From positions 1 through 32,676 of the forward strand of contig JBLHIC010000020.1 of assembly GCA_047614245.1 (NCBI GenBank): DNA of 32,676 nucleotides. Reading direction: 5' to 3'. The translations under genes and the position numbers were made by a program. The notes under the pieces were generated by a model. It ran no database searches, was not told where the DNA came from, and worked only from the letters and a program-made list of their open reading frames with translations. Positions 24,474 through 32,631 of this stretch are shown one piece after another (positions within the stretch are counted from its first letter, which is position 1; each line of letters opens with the position of its first letter). The DNA comes from Ulvibacter sp047614245 (GTDB taxonomy: Bacteria; Bacteroidota; Bacteroidia; Flavobacteriales; Flavobacteriaceae).

Positions 24474-24743
24474 ATGTATTTAGAACCAAAAGAAAAAGCA
24501 AAAATATTTGCAAAACACGGAAAGTCGGCTACCGACACCGGTTCTGCTGAAGGGCAAATTGGCCTGTTCACCTATCGAATAGAGCATTTAACAAAACACC
24601 TTAAAGCCAATCATAAAGATTACAATACTGAAAGATCTTTGGTAATGCTTGTAGGGAAGCGTCGATCTCTTTTAGATTATCTTATGAAAAAAGATGTTTT
24701 AAGATACCGTGCTATTGTTAAAGAATTAGGATTACGTAAGTAA
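24474..24743 (+). CDS. rpsO: 30S ribosomal protein S15
   Basis: This is an 89-residue primary 16S rRNA-binding protein of the small subunit that binds the helix 20-22 junction and helps form the ribosome bridge. The family sequence is clear: the TGSAEGQIGLFTYRI segment, the HLKANHKDYNTERSL loop with conserved His and Asp, LVGKRRSLLDYL, and YRAIVKELGLRK at the end. The start is placed at MYLEPKEKAK, which gives the normal 88-89 residue length. The longer frame beginning at 24387 overlaps the promoter boxes and adds 29 residues that do not belong to S15. It precedes pnp, as in many bacteria. Confidence 0.96.
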   Translation: MYLEPKEKAKIFAKHGKSATDTGSAEGQIGLFTYRIEHLTKHLKANHKDYNTERSLVMLVGKRRSLLDYLMKKDVLRYRAIVKELGLRK

Positions 24744-24752
24744 TTTATTTTT

Positions 24753-24772
24753 ATGGGGGCTAGTGCCCCCAT
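24753..24772 (+). terminator. GC-rich hairpin after rpsO (terminator or processing/attenuation stem)
   Basis: A perfect 8-bp stem, ATGGGGGC/GCCCCCAT, has a TAGT loop. The downstream tract ATCTTTTATC is only partly T-rich, so termination may be incomplete and allow read-through into pnp. Confidence 0.6.
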
Positions 24773-24782
24773 ATCTTTTATC

Positions 24783-24958
24783 TAAAAGTCTATATCCCAG
24801 CCCTAATAGGAGGACTTTTAAATTTAATATTATTTTTTGTTTTACTCCCTTTTGGGGCTCAGGAGATAAAATGAAGAATTACAGAAAAGCTACCCTAAGG
24901 TTTTTCATTGGTCAACCACAACAACGCAACTTTCGATCGAAATACGATCGACGACCAA
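24783..24958 (+). promoter_or_regulatory. Structured leader of pnp
   Basis: Two further inverted repeats lie between rpsO and pnp. One is TAAAAGTC/GACTTTTA (24783-24790 and 24813-24820). The other is nested: outer TTGGTC/GACCAA (24908-24913 and 24953-24958) and inner TCGATCG/CGATCGA (24933-24939 and 24945-24951), with a five-base loop. In E. coli, PNPase controls its own mRNA through a leader stem cut by RNase III; a similar role here is inference. The small open frame at 24763-24990 that crosses these repeats is unlikely to be a gene. Confidence 0.45.
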
Positions 24959-25021
24959 GATTAACTCCGTTTATTTCATCCGTTATTTAGGAATGAAATC
25001 AAGTGGATAAAGAAAAACAAA

Positions 25022-27232
25022 ATGATACCTAAAGTATTTAGAGAGGTCATAGACCTCGGTGATGGTAGAGAAATCTCCATCGAAACCGGAAAATTAGCAA
25101 AACAGGCACACGGATCCGTAGTGGTTCAGTCTGGAAAATGTATGCTCCTTTGTACAGTAGTTTCAAACTACGAGCAAAAAGATTTACCATTCTTACCATT
25201 AACGGTAGACTACCGCGAGAAATTTGCGGCAGCAGGACGTTATCCTGGTGGATTCTTTAAAAGAGAAGCACGACCAAGTGATGGTGAAGTATTAACAATG
25301 CGTTTAGTGGATCGTGTATTACGTCCATTATTCCCGAAAGATTACAGCGCTGAAACGCAAGTAATGATTCAATTGATGTCTCATGATGATGACGTCATGC
25401 CAGAAGCTATGGCAGGTTTAGCTGCTTCTGCAGCTATTCAACTATCCGATTTCCCATTTGAATGTGCTATTTCTGAAGCGCGTGTAGGTCGTATAGATGG
25501 TAAATTTATCATTAACCCAACTAGAACTCAATTAGAAGAATCTGACATCGATATGATGATTGGTGCTTCTGCAGATTCTGTAATGATGGTAGAGGGTGAA
25601 ATGGACGAGATTTCTGAAGAAGAAATGATAGAAGCCATTAAGTTCGCTCATGAAGCTATTAAACTTCAGATTGATGCACAACACCGTTTAGCTGATGCTT
25701 TCGGTAGAAAAAAAGTGCGTGAGTATGACGGTGCTTCTGAAGATAAAGATTTAGAGCAAAAAGTACACGATATGGCCTATGATAAAGTCTATGCTGTTGC
25801 AAAGGCTGGCTCTTCTAAGCAAGAACGCACTGCTGCATTTGCTGAAATCAAAGCTGAAGTAAAGGCATCATTCTCAGATGAAGAATTAGAAGGATATGGT
25901 GGTTTAGTATCTGACTACTATCGCAAAGCTGAAAAAGCTGCAGTTCGTGACCTTACGGTTAACGAAGGTTTACGTTTAGACGGTCGTAAGACTGACGAAG
26001 TACGTGACATCTGGTGTGAGATTGATTATTTACCATCTGTACACGGTTCTGCTGTCTTTACACGTGGAGAAACTCAGGCACTTGCTACAGTAACTCTAGG
26101 AACATCTAGAGACGCAAATAAAATTGATATGCCATCTTTTGAAGGAGAAGAGAATTTCTACCTTCATTATAACTTCCCTCCTTTCTGTACAGGTGAAGCA
26201 AGACCTATTCGTGGAACATCTCGTAGAGAAGTTGGTCACGGTAACTTGGCTCAACGTGGTCTTAAAGGAATGATCCCAGATGATTGTCCTTACACAGTAA
26301 GGATAGTATCTGAAGTATTAGAATCTAACGGTTCTTCTTCTATGGCAACCGTTTGTGCTGGAACAATGGCATTAATGGATGCAGGTATCCAAATGATAAA
26401 GCCAGTTTCTGGTATCGCAATGGGATTAATTTCTGATGCAGCATCTGGAAAATACGCAGTATTATCTGATATTCTTGGTGATGAAGATCACTTAGGAGAC
26501 ATGGACTTTAAAGTAACTGGAACGGCAGACGGTATTACGGCTTGCCAGATGGATATTAAAGTTAAAGGATTAAGCTACGAGATTCTTGTAGCTGCATTAC
26601 AACAAGCAAGAGATGGTCGTTTACACATCCTTGAGAAATTAACTGACACGATTGCTGCTCCTAGAGAAGACGTGAAAGAATATGCTCCTAAAATGGTAGG
26701 TGTTCGTATTCCTAATGAATTCATTGGTGCATTAATTGGACCAGGAGGAAAAGTGATACAAGAACTTCAAAAAGTAACTGGATGTACAATTGTTATTAAC
26801 GAAGACCCAGTAACAGAAGAAGGTATTGTTGAAATCCTTGGAACAGGACAAGAAGGAATCAACGCGGTATTAGCGAAGATCGATTCTATTACTTTTAAAC
26901 CTAATGTGGGAGAAATATACGAGGTGAAAGTTATCAAAATGTTAGATTTTGGTGCTGTCGTTGAATATATAGATGCTCCAGGGAACGAAGTATTATTACA
27001 TGTTTCTGAATTAGCTTGGGAGCGAACTGAAAATGTGAGCGACGTTGTTAATATGGGAGATGTTTTTGATGTTAAATACTTCGGTGTTGACTCAAGAACT
27101 CGTAAAGAAAAGGTTTCCCGTAAGGCAATAATGCCGAAACCTGAAGGGTATGTTGCACCTAAACCTAGAGAAGATAGAGGAGCTCGTGACAATCGCGGTA
27201 GAGATAATCGCAGTCGCGATAATAGAAGATAG
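25022..27232 (+). CDS. pnp: Polyribonucleotide nucleotidyltransferase (PNPase)
   Basis: This 736-residue 3'-5' phosphorolytic exoribonuclease acts in mRNA decay and RNA quality control. Domain order: first RNase PH-like domain (about 10-220, AAAGRYPGGFFKREARPSDGE), an alpha-helical linker, the second, catalytic RNase PH domain (about 310-545, with GTSRREVGHGNLAQRGL and MDFKVTGTADGITACQMDIK), KH domain (IGPGGKVIQELQKVTG), then S1 (YEVKVIKMLDFGAVVEY and EVLLHVSELAW). The C-terminus ends in an Arg/Asp/Asn-rich tail built on RDN repeats (RGARDNRGRDNRSRDNRR), a probable unstructured RNA-binding extension. It follows rpsO after a structured leader and is closed by a terminator at 27269. Confidence 0.97.
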   Translation: MIPKVFREVIDLGDGREISIETGKLAKQAHGSVVVQSGKCMLLCTVVSNYEQKDLPFLPLTVDYREKFAAAGRYPGGFFKREARPSDGEVLTMRLVDRVLRPLFPKDYSAETQVMIQLMSHDDDVMPEAMAGLAASAAIQLSDFPFECAISEARVGRIDGKFIINPTRTQLEESDIDMMIGASADSVMMVEGEMDEISEEEMIEAIKFAHEAIKLQIDAQHRLADAFGRKKVREYDGASEDKDLEQKVHDMAYDKVYAVAKAGSSKQERTAAFAEIKAEVKASFSDEELEGYGGLVSDYYRKAEKAAVRDLTVNEGLRLDGRKTDEVRDIWCEIDYLPSVHGSAVFTRGETQALATVTLGTSRDANKIDMPSFEGEENFYLHYNFPPFCTGEARPIRGTSRREVGHGNLAQRGLKGMIPDDCPYTVRIVSEVLESNGSSSMATVCAGTMALMDAGIQMIKPVSGIAMGLISDAASGKYAVLSDILGDEDHLGDMDFKVTGTADGITACQMDIKVKGLSYEILVAALQQARDGRLHILEKLTDTIAAPREDVKEYAPKMVGVRIPNEFIGALIGPGGKVIQELQKVTGCTIVINEDPVTEEGIVEILGTGQEGINAVLAKIDSITFKPNVGEIYEVKVIKMLDFGAVVEYIDAPGNEVLLHVSELAWERTENVSDVVNMGDVFDVKYFGVDSRTRKEKVSRKAIMPKPEGYVAPKPREDRGARDNRGRDNRSRDNRR

Positions 27233-27268
27233 AAAACGAGATTAATATTTTTCTCAATTCGATAATTT

Positions 27269-27297
27269 AAACGCCCTCATATTGAGGGCGTTTTTTT
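27269..27297 (+). terminator. Rho-independent terminator after pnp
   Basis: The 11-bp stem AAACGCCCTCA/TGAGGGCGTTT has a three-base loop and is followed by a run of T's. Confidence 0.9.
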
Positions 27298-27468
27298 GTT
27301 TATACATTATCAATAGGCAAACAGCTCCTTTATTTATCTAACCATATGGATCTTAATTTAGCACCAATACTTTAAAACCATAAGGAAACTCTTATCGGGA
27401 TTTATACATGTGAAGTTATTTTACCTGCTTTTATATAACTTGTACCATCAAGCTAAAATAATAGCAAC

Positions 27469-28491
27469 GTGAAAAAATTTATTCGAATATTAGTAATCCT
27501 TCAATTAGCTTTATTTATTTCATGCACTGACGAGGAAATTAGCAGTATAAATATAAATACTGATGTCGTTGATGACGAGTTATTTCAGTTAATAGGGAGA
27601 GTTTCAAGTGCAGGCGATGATTCTATTGAATGTATTAAATTCAATTATTCATTTCCTCTATTTATATTTGATGAGAATTTAGAGTATGTAGATGTTGCAC
27701 TAATTACCGATGACGTTCAATTCAGTGATTTTTTACTAAACCTTCCTGAAAAATATTCAATTAGCCTAAGTTATCCGATTGCTGCTACCCTTAGTAATGG
27801 AGATTTAATAGATATTAATTCAAATAAAGAATTAGCACTGTATATAGACGCCTGTACCGAAGAAGCATATCAACGTCGCTGCAATAGAGCTTTGACAAGT
27901 TGTGTCTGGGATGTAAGTTCCTTAGACGGATTTCCTAATGACTTTGAAGACGATTACTTTTATTTAAATAATTTTGGAATTATTCAATATCATAGTGGTA
28001 ATAACATATATTTTGGCACTTGGACAACTTTTTTCATTGAGGATGATTTGCATTTAAATATGTCTATTAATACTGATGGAGAAATTGCGAATACCTGGAA
28101 CTATGACTGGAATGTGGTCATTTTTGCAGATGATCGCATAGAATTAGAAACTGCCTCTAATAGAACGTTAATAGAAAAGAATTGTTCAATTGACTGTGCA
28201 AATGAATCCTTCGAAATATGTGAAATAGAAATGATTCCTGGCTTTGCTGAGTTTTCTTTTCAAGATTATTCATTTTGCATTCCGATTCCCATGGCCCACG
28301 ATCTTGTATCGGCAGTTTCATTTAGCTATTATGAAACTGAAGAAGACGCTATTGCTGGGACCAATGCCATTTCTTCTACTGAATACACAAATACTGCAAA
28401 TCCACAAACTATTTTTGTACGGATTGAATATGCTGAAAGTGGCGAATTACTAGGGTTTTGGGAAATCTTAATTGAAGCAATTCAGTGTTAA
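27469..28491 (+). CDS. Lipoprotein of unknown function with an adhesin-repeat-like C-terminus
   Basis: This is a 340-residue protein starting with GTG. The signal peptide ends in lipobox LFISC, giving an acidic mature N-terminus (TDEEIS). The middle part (about 135-225) has the pattern of lipocalin-like Bacteroidota domains: SCVWDVSSLDGF, FGIIQYHSGNNIYFGTW and RTLIEKNC. The last roughly 70 residues resemble one repeat of the large gliding-motility and T9SS adhesins: VSFSYYETEEDAIAGTNAIS, followed by YTNTANPQTIFVRIEY. Those repeats are usually present in many copies; here there is one and no T9SS tail. The function is not recognised. It stands alone between two terminators, upstream of rpoD. 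Confidence 0.75.
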   Translation: MKKFIRILVILQLALFISCTDEEISSININTDVVDDELFQLIGRVSSAGDDSIECIKFNYSFPLFIFDENLEYVDVALITDDVQFSDFLLNLPEKYSISLSYPIAATLSNGDLIDINSNKELALYIDACTEEAYQRRCNRALTSCVWDVSSLDGFPNDFEDDYFYLNNFGIIQYHSGNNIYFGTWTTFFIEDDLHLNMSINTDGEIANTWNYDWNVVIFADDRIELETASNRTLIEKNCSIDCANESFEICEIEMIPGFAEFSFQDYSFCIPIPMAHDLVSAVSFSYYETEEDAIAGTNAISSTEYTNTANPQTIFVRIEYAESGELLGFWEILIEAIQC

Positions 28492-28521
28492 ATAAAGTAG
28501 TACACCAACGGACGTAAATAA

Positions 28522-28558
28522 TGAACTTCAAATGTTTTCTTTAAATATTTGAAGTTCA
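28522..28558 (+). terminator. Hairpin terminator after the 27469 lipoprotein gene
   Basis: The 12-bp perfect stem TGAACTTCAAAT/ATTTGAAGTTCA (28522-28533 and 28547-28558) has a 13-base loop and is followed by CTATTTTTAGG. AT-rich but plausible. Confidence 0.65.
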
Positions 28559-28723
28559 CTATTTTTAGGTAGGCACTCAATTTGAATCACAGGAACATTC
28601 TTAAATTGAAATGAGCTCGAGCATTATTTAAGTTGTGTCAGAAAATTTTATGCAGTAATTGTAACTTTTGCATTCTTTTTACGTACCAGTAGATAGACAC
28701 ACAAATAAATACTCAATTTTTAC

Positions 28724-29587
28724 ATGAGACAACTTAAAATCACCAAGCAGGTTACGAATAGAGAAACTGCCTCCTTAGATAAATATCTTCAGGAAATTGG
28801 AAAAGTTGACTTAATTACGGCAGAAGAAGAAGTAGAATTAGCACAGCGTATTAAAGCTGGTGACCATTTAGCTTTGGAGGAACTTACAAAAGCAAATTTA
28901 CGATTTGTTGTTTCGGTATCGAAGCAATATCAAAATCAAGGACTAACTTTACCAGATTTGATAAATGAAGGGAATTTAGGACTCATAAAAGCTGCACAGC
29001 GCTTTGATGAAACCAGAGGTTTTAAATTTATCTCTTATGCCGTATGGTGGATTCGTCAATCAATTCTTCAAGCTTTAGCCGAACAATCTCGTATTGTACG
29101 CCTTCCATTAAATAAAATTGGAAGTATCAACAAGATTAATAAGATGTACGCCTTCTTGGAGCAAGCAAATGAGCGCCCCCCTTCTGCAGATGAAATCGCA
29201 AAAGAACTAGATATGACTATTAACGATGTTAAGGAGTCAATGAAAAACTCCGGACGTCATGTATCTATGGATGCTCCCCTAGTTCAAGGTGAGGATTCAA
29301 ATTTATACGATGTGCTGCGAAGTGGAGAGTCTCCAAATCCAGATCGCGCCTTACTTCATGAATCTCTTCGCACCGAAATAGAACGTGCCTTAGATACATT
29401 AACACCTCGTGAAGCAGATGTCGTACGCCTTTATTTTGGTTTGGTAAACCAACAACCTATGACTCTGGAAGAAATAGGTGAAACTTTTGATCTTACACGT
29501 GAGCGTGTTCGACAAATAAAAGAAAAAGCCATTAGAAGGCTAAAACACACTTCTAGAAGTAAAATATTAATGACATATTTGGGCTAG
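28724..29587 (+). CDS. rpoD: Primary RNA polymerase sigma factor (RpoD/sigma-A, Bacteroidota type)
   Basis: This 287-residue sigma-70 factor directs RNA polymerase to housekeeping promoters. It lacks region 1.1, as Bacteroidota primary sigmas do. Region 1.2 is TASLDKYLQEIGKVDLITAE. Region 2 contains LRFVVSVSKQYQNQGLTLPD, LINEGNLGLIKAAQRFDETR and FISYAVWWIRQSILQAL. Region 3 is RPPSADEIAKELDM. Region 4 contains LTPREADVVRLYFGL and the helix-turn-helix TLEEIGETFDLTRERVRQIK, ending RRLKHTSRSKILMTYLG. This is presumably the factor that recognises the TAnnTTTG boxes listed here. A near-consensus TAACTTTTG (28662-28670, one base too long) lies 53 bases upstream. Confidence 0.96.
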   Translation: MRQLKITKQVTNRETASLDKYLQEIGKVDLITAEEEVELAQRIKAGDHLALEELTKANLRFVVSVSKQYQNQGLTLPDLINEGNLGLIKAAQRFDETRGFKFISYAVWWIRQSILQALAEQSRIVRLPLNKIGSINKINKMYAFLEQANERPPSADEIAKELDMTINDVKESMKNSGRHVSMDAPLVQGEDSNLYDVLRSGESPNPDRALLHESLRTEIERALDTLTPREADVVRLYFGLVNQQPMTLEEIGETFDLTRERVRQIKEKAIRRLKHTSRSKILMTYLG

Positions 29588-29663
29588 TCCCACTGAACGC
29601 TACTTACAGTATTTTATCACTTCGGTGAATATATCATACTGTTCGTTTTTTGATTGATGAATG

Positions 29664-29691
29664 ACCTCCGGCTGATTACCGGAGGTTTTTT
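29664..29691 (+). terminator. Rho-independent terminator after rpoD
   Basis: The 8-bp GC-rich stem ACCTCCGG/CCGGAGGT has a seven-base loop and is followed by six T's. Confidence 0.9.
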
Positions 29692-29765
29692 CATGTATAG
29701 CAATAACGAATAATAAGGGTTTAAATTAGATTGATTAGTTCCAATTACAAATCCCATGTAATTAG

Positions 29766-29773
29766 TACCTTTG
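29766..29773 (+). promoter_or_regulatory. -7 promoter box (TAnnTTTG) for rpe
   Basis: TACCTTTG matches the consensus and lies 18 bases before the ATG at 29792. Its position also argues against translation starting from the TTG at 29771 inside the box. Confidence 0.6.
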
Positions 29774-29791
29774 CAAAAAACTAAATCAGTC

Positions 29792-30454
29792 ATGGCCAAT
29801 ACAATCATAGCACCTTCTTTACTTGCTGCAGATTTCGCAAACCTCCAACGTGATATTGAAATGATTAACAAAAGTGAAGCCGACTGGTTTCACATCGACG
29901 TAATGGATGGCGTATTTGTTCCTAACATCTCCTTCGGAATGCCAGTAATAAAGGCAATTGCCAAACATGCCGAAAAAACACTGGACGTGCATTTAATGAT
30001 TGTTGAACCCGATCGTTACATTAAAACCTTTGCAGACTTAGGCTGTGATATACTTACTGTTCATTACGAAGCCTGCACGCATTTACATCGTTCTTTACAA
30101 GCAATTAAAGCTGAAGGCATGCAAGCCGGAGTGGCCTTAAACCCCCACACTAGCATATCATTATTAGAAGATACAATACAGGATATCGATATGGTCTGTT
30201 TAATGAGTGTGAATCCAGGCTTTGGAGGCCAGAGTTTTATTGAAAATACGTATGATAAAGTAAAACAGCTTCGGAAATTAATTGATTCAAAAGGCGCATC
30301 GACGAAAATAGAAATCGACGGAGGGGTCACAGATAAAAATGCAAAGAAACTAGTCGATGCAGGTGCAGATGTGCTGGTAGCAGGGAGCTACGTGTTTAAA
30401 GCAAACAATCCAACTGAAACAATTAAGGGACTTAAACTTCTTACAAAGCTGTAA
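29792..30454 (+). CDS. rpe: Ribulose-phosphate 3-epimerase
   Basis: This 220-residue TIM-barrel metalloenzyme interconverts ribulose 5-phosphate and xylulose 5-phosphate in the pentose phosphate pathway. Family marks are IIAPSLLAADFANL at the N-terminus, WFHIDVMDGVFVPNISFG (first catalytic Asp and metal His), DVHLMIVEPDRYI, MSVNPGFGGQSFIENT and EIDGGVTDKNAKKLVDAGAD (second catalytic Asp). The start is placed at the ATG for MANTIIAPSL: the length then fits the family, and the upstream TTG lies within the promoter box. It stands between rpoD and upp with its own promoter. No terminator is obvious after it. Confidence 0.95.
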   Translation: MANTIIAPSLLAADFANLQRDIEMINKSEADWFHIDVMDGVFVPNISFGMPVIKAIAKHAEKTLDVHLMIVEPDRYIKTFADLGCDILTVHYEACTHLHRSLQAIKAEGMQAGVALNPHTSISLLEDTIQDIDMVCLMSVNPGFGGQSFIENTYDKVKQLRKLIDSKGASTKIEIDGGVTDKNAKKLVDAGADVLVAGSYVFKANNPTETIKGLKLLTKL

Positions 30455-30585
30455 ATTAAGGCTTTGAAAAGTAAACTATTCTAATACGACACCTTCTTAA
30501 CCTACCTTTTCATAACTTTAAAGGCTAAAATTAAAAAAACTATCTATTTCTTTTTTTGATACTTACGTATTCCCTCTTCCTTTTT

Positions 30586-30602
30586 CAATACGTACCGTAT
30601 TG
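30586..30602. promoter_or_regulatory. Perfect palindrome upstream of upp (possible operator)
   Basis: CAATACG-TAC-CGTATTG: 7-bp arms and a three-base centre, ending 70 bases before the upp start. A related half site, TTACGTATTCC, lies about 20 bases further upstream. It has no T-run, so an operator is more likely than a terminator. The binding protein is unknown. Confidence 0.4.
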
Positions 30603-30672
30603 GACAAAATATGATATATATCAACAGTGTAATTTTTGAATTAAACGTATTTTTAATCCAAAGAAAAAATCC

Positions 30673-31326
30673 ATGATTATTCACAACTTTGAAAGGGAGA
30701 ACACTTTGTTAAATAAGTTTACTGCAGAACTAAGGGATATTAAGATACAAACGGACAGGATGCGTTTTAGAAGAAACATCGAGCGAATTGGAGAAATATT
30801 AGCTTATGAGCTAAGTAAAACATTAACTTATGAATCTCGCATTATAAGAACTCCCTTAGGTGAAAAAAGTGTTTCTGAACCAAATAACAAATTAGTATTG
30901 TGTTCTGTCTTAAGGGCCGGGCTTCCTCTACACACTGGACTTCTAAATTATTTTGATACTGCTGAAAATGCTTTCATTTCAGCATTCAGACATCACCCCG
31001 ATGAAAGTGACTCTTTTGAAATTATTACGGATTATCTGGCCTCCCCTTCAATTAAAGACAAGACTTTGGTAATCTCGGATCCCATGTTGGCCACTGGAAA
31101 AACACTTGAAAATATTTTAAAAGCCTTTAAAAAACATGGCCTCCCAAGGCAAATTCATATTGTTGCGGTAATCGGCTCTACTCAGGGTATTGATTACTTA
31201 AAGAAACGATTTCCAGAAAATACACACTTGTGGATTGCATCTGTAGACGAGGATTTGAATAGTCGTGGATATATTATTCCCGGTCTAGGAGATGCAGGTG
31301 ACTTATCTTATGGAACAAAACTCTGA
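30673..31326 (+). CDS. upp: Uracil phosphoribosyltransferase
   Basis: This 217-residue cytoplasmic salvage enzyme makes UMP from uracil and PRPP. The Bacteroidota form is recognisable: RFRRNIERIGEILAYELSK near the N-terminus, VLCSVLRAGLPLHTGLLNYF, the PRPP-binding loop LVISDPMLATGKTLENIL, and the uracil-binding C-terminus GYIIPGLGDAGDLSYGTKL. The length and C-terminal end fit the family, so the stop at 31326 is genuine. A palindrome at 30586-30602 may be its operator. No terminator is clear; a 6-bp stem, CTACAA/TTGTAG (31356-31361 and 31369-31374), lacks a T-run. Confidence 0.94.
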   Translation: MIIHNFERENTLLNKFTAELRDIKIQTDRMRFRRNIERIGEILAYELSKTLTYESRIIRTPLGEKSVSEPNNKLVLCSVLRAGLPLHTGLLNYFDTAENAFISAFRHHPDESDSFEIITDYLASPSIKDKTLVISDPMLATGKTLENILKAFKKHGLPRQIHIVAVIGSTQGIDYLKKRFPENTHLWIASVDEDLNSRGYIIPGLGDAGDLSYGTKL

Positions 31327-31442
31327 ACGATCTAGAAAGAGATAGAGAAGAAATACTACAAGAAGAAGTTGTAGACGAATGCTTTTGAAATTAGTTTAAA
31401 CAAACCCCTTCGCTTGCTTAAATTAAAAAGCAGTGCTATATT

Positions 31443-31651
31443 TTACTTAATCAATAGAAATTTCACATTCGATAAAGGCTAGACCTCGTGGGCAATATCT
31501 CTTGGCAATACAATATCGCCCCCTCATATAATACAAACTCTTCATCACCAATAGTAACTTTTGCCGATCCTTCAAGAACAAGTAATGGAGTAATCATTGG
31601 TGCCGAATGAGGTTTTAATACTTGGTCTTTTTTAATAGCAAAAGAATCATT
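31443..31651 (-). pseudogene. Decayed small cupin-domain gene
   Basis: Minus-strand translation from 31651 reads NDSFAIKKDQVLKPHSAPMI, then LLVLEGSAKVTIGDEEF and VLYEG, a clear cupin barrel half (PHS..P, LEGSA.V.IGDEEF). At a run of five C's (31519-31523) the frame slips. In the next frame GDIVLPRDIAHEV continues the cupin, a TAG stop follows at 31479-31481, and LSNVKFLLIK runs to the final stop at 31443. A further slip near 31651 may join an N-terminal stretch (KVFCENENYK) reaching about 31690. So at least one frameshift and one nonsense change have disabled it. It lies just downstream of the TauE/SafE-type gene on the same strand. The ancestral function is unknown; small cupins of this type are often sugar-isomerase-like. 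Confidence 0.78.
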
Positions 31652-31715
31652 TTATAGTTTTCATTTTCGCAGAAAACTTTGTTGTTAATTTTATAAAGAC
31701 TTTAAGATTATAAAT

Positions 31716-32516
31716 TCAACTTGAAAATTCTTTTACTATAATATAGACGCCCATTATCAATACAAACCACCCAAATCCCTTTTTGAGCTTTTTACCATCT
31801 ATAAACGTTGAGAGCCAGGTTCCAATAAAAATCCCAACTACTGAAAGTCCGGTAAAAGAGGACAGAAACCTCCAGTCAATTTCAAGGTTCTCTACATCCC
31901 CTATAAACCCTATCAATGATTTCACCGCTATAATCAATAAAGAAGTTGCAACCGCCTTCTTCATTGGCAGATTTGCCAATATAACCAACGCTGGGATAAT
32001 AAGGAATCCACCCCCGGCACCAACAACTCCGGTGAGAATCCCAATCACAAAACCTTCAATCATAATTAAAGGATAATTATAGTTCACTTTTTTTTGTTCA
32101 ACAACTTCTTTAGAATTTGACCAAATCATTGAAAAAGCGGCCAGCACCATGATAATGGCAAAGAACACCATAATACCAACATTTTTTGTCAGCAAATAAT
32201 CCCCTATAGTAAAAAGATTTTCTGGAATCGCTGGAACTATAAACTTACGTGTCAAGTACACTGCAATAAAGGCTGGTATTGAAAACACAACGGCGGTTCT
32301 ATAATCCACCAATCCTTTTTTCATGTTTTGGAAAGCACCTACTAAAGCGGCAGAACCTACAATGAATAATGAATAAGCCGTCGCCGTAACAGGATTAATG
32401 TACATTAAATACACAAGAACTGGAACTGTCAAGATAGACCCACCACCACCTATAAGACCTAAAACCAACCCTATCAAAAGAGCGGCAATCAATCCTAAAA
32501 TTTCTAAAACCTCCAT
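31716..32516 (-). CDS. TauE/SafE (TSUP) family membrane transporter
   Basis: This is a 266-residue inner-membrane protein with about eight transmembrane segments. Two homologous glycine-rich repeats are characteristic of the family: LGLIGGGGSILTVPVLVYL near residue 20 and TGVVGAGGGFLIIPALVIL near residue 165. TSUP members export or import sulfite, sulfoacetate, taurine-related compounds or other organosulfur and organic anions. The substrate here cannot be read from sequence, and no sulfur-metabolism gene lies nearby. A TAnnTTTG box lies 18 bases upstream. The decayed cupin gene follows it on the same strand. Confidence 0.9.
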   Translation of the reverse strand: MEVLEILGLIAALLIGLVLGLIGGGGSILTVPVLVYLMYINPVTATAYSLFIVGSAALVGAFQNMKKGLVDYRTAVVFSIPAFIAVYLTRKFIVPAIPENLFTIGDYLLTKNVGIMVFFAIIMVLAAFSMIWSNSKEVVEQKKVNYNYPLIMIEGFVIGILTGVVGAGGGFLIIPALVILANLPMKKAVATSLLIIAVKSLIGFIGDVENLEIDWRFLSSFTGLSVVGIFIGTWLSTFIDGKKLKKGFGWFVLIMGVYIIVKEFSS

Positions 32517-32534
32517 TAATTATATTTCAATTTC

Positions 32535-32542
32535 CAAAGATA
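32535..32542 (-). promoter_or_regulatory. -7 promoter box (TAnnTTTG) for the TSUP transporter gene
   Basis: TATCTTTG on the minus strand lies 18 bases before the start codon. No TTG at standard spacing. Confidence 0.5.
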
Positions 32543-32631
32543 GAGACATATTTGTTCTTCGATATAATCAAAGTTACATTCAAATCTAAGACTCGAGAAC
32601 CTTAACCCTATTTCTATAAAGCTCAATTTTT

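Noticed and set aside
24763..24990. Plus-strand open frame of 75 codons between rpsO and pnp
   Set aside because: It begins inside the GC-rich hairpin, covers the palindromic leader structures, and reads as low-complexity, unlike a protein.
26767..27192. Long minus-strand frame (141 codons) inside pnp
   Set aside because: A shadow of the pnp reading frame; the opposite strand encodes the KH, S1 and tail regions with clear conserved motifs.
31326..31388. Short coding-like peptide after upp (LERDREEILQEEVVDECF)
   Set aside because: Only 20 codons in frame +1 relative to upp, no start codon or homology, and upp already has its normal C-terminus, so it is not a frameshifted end of upp.
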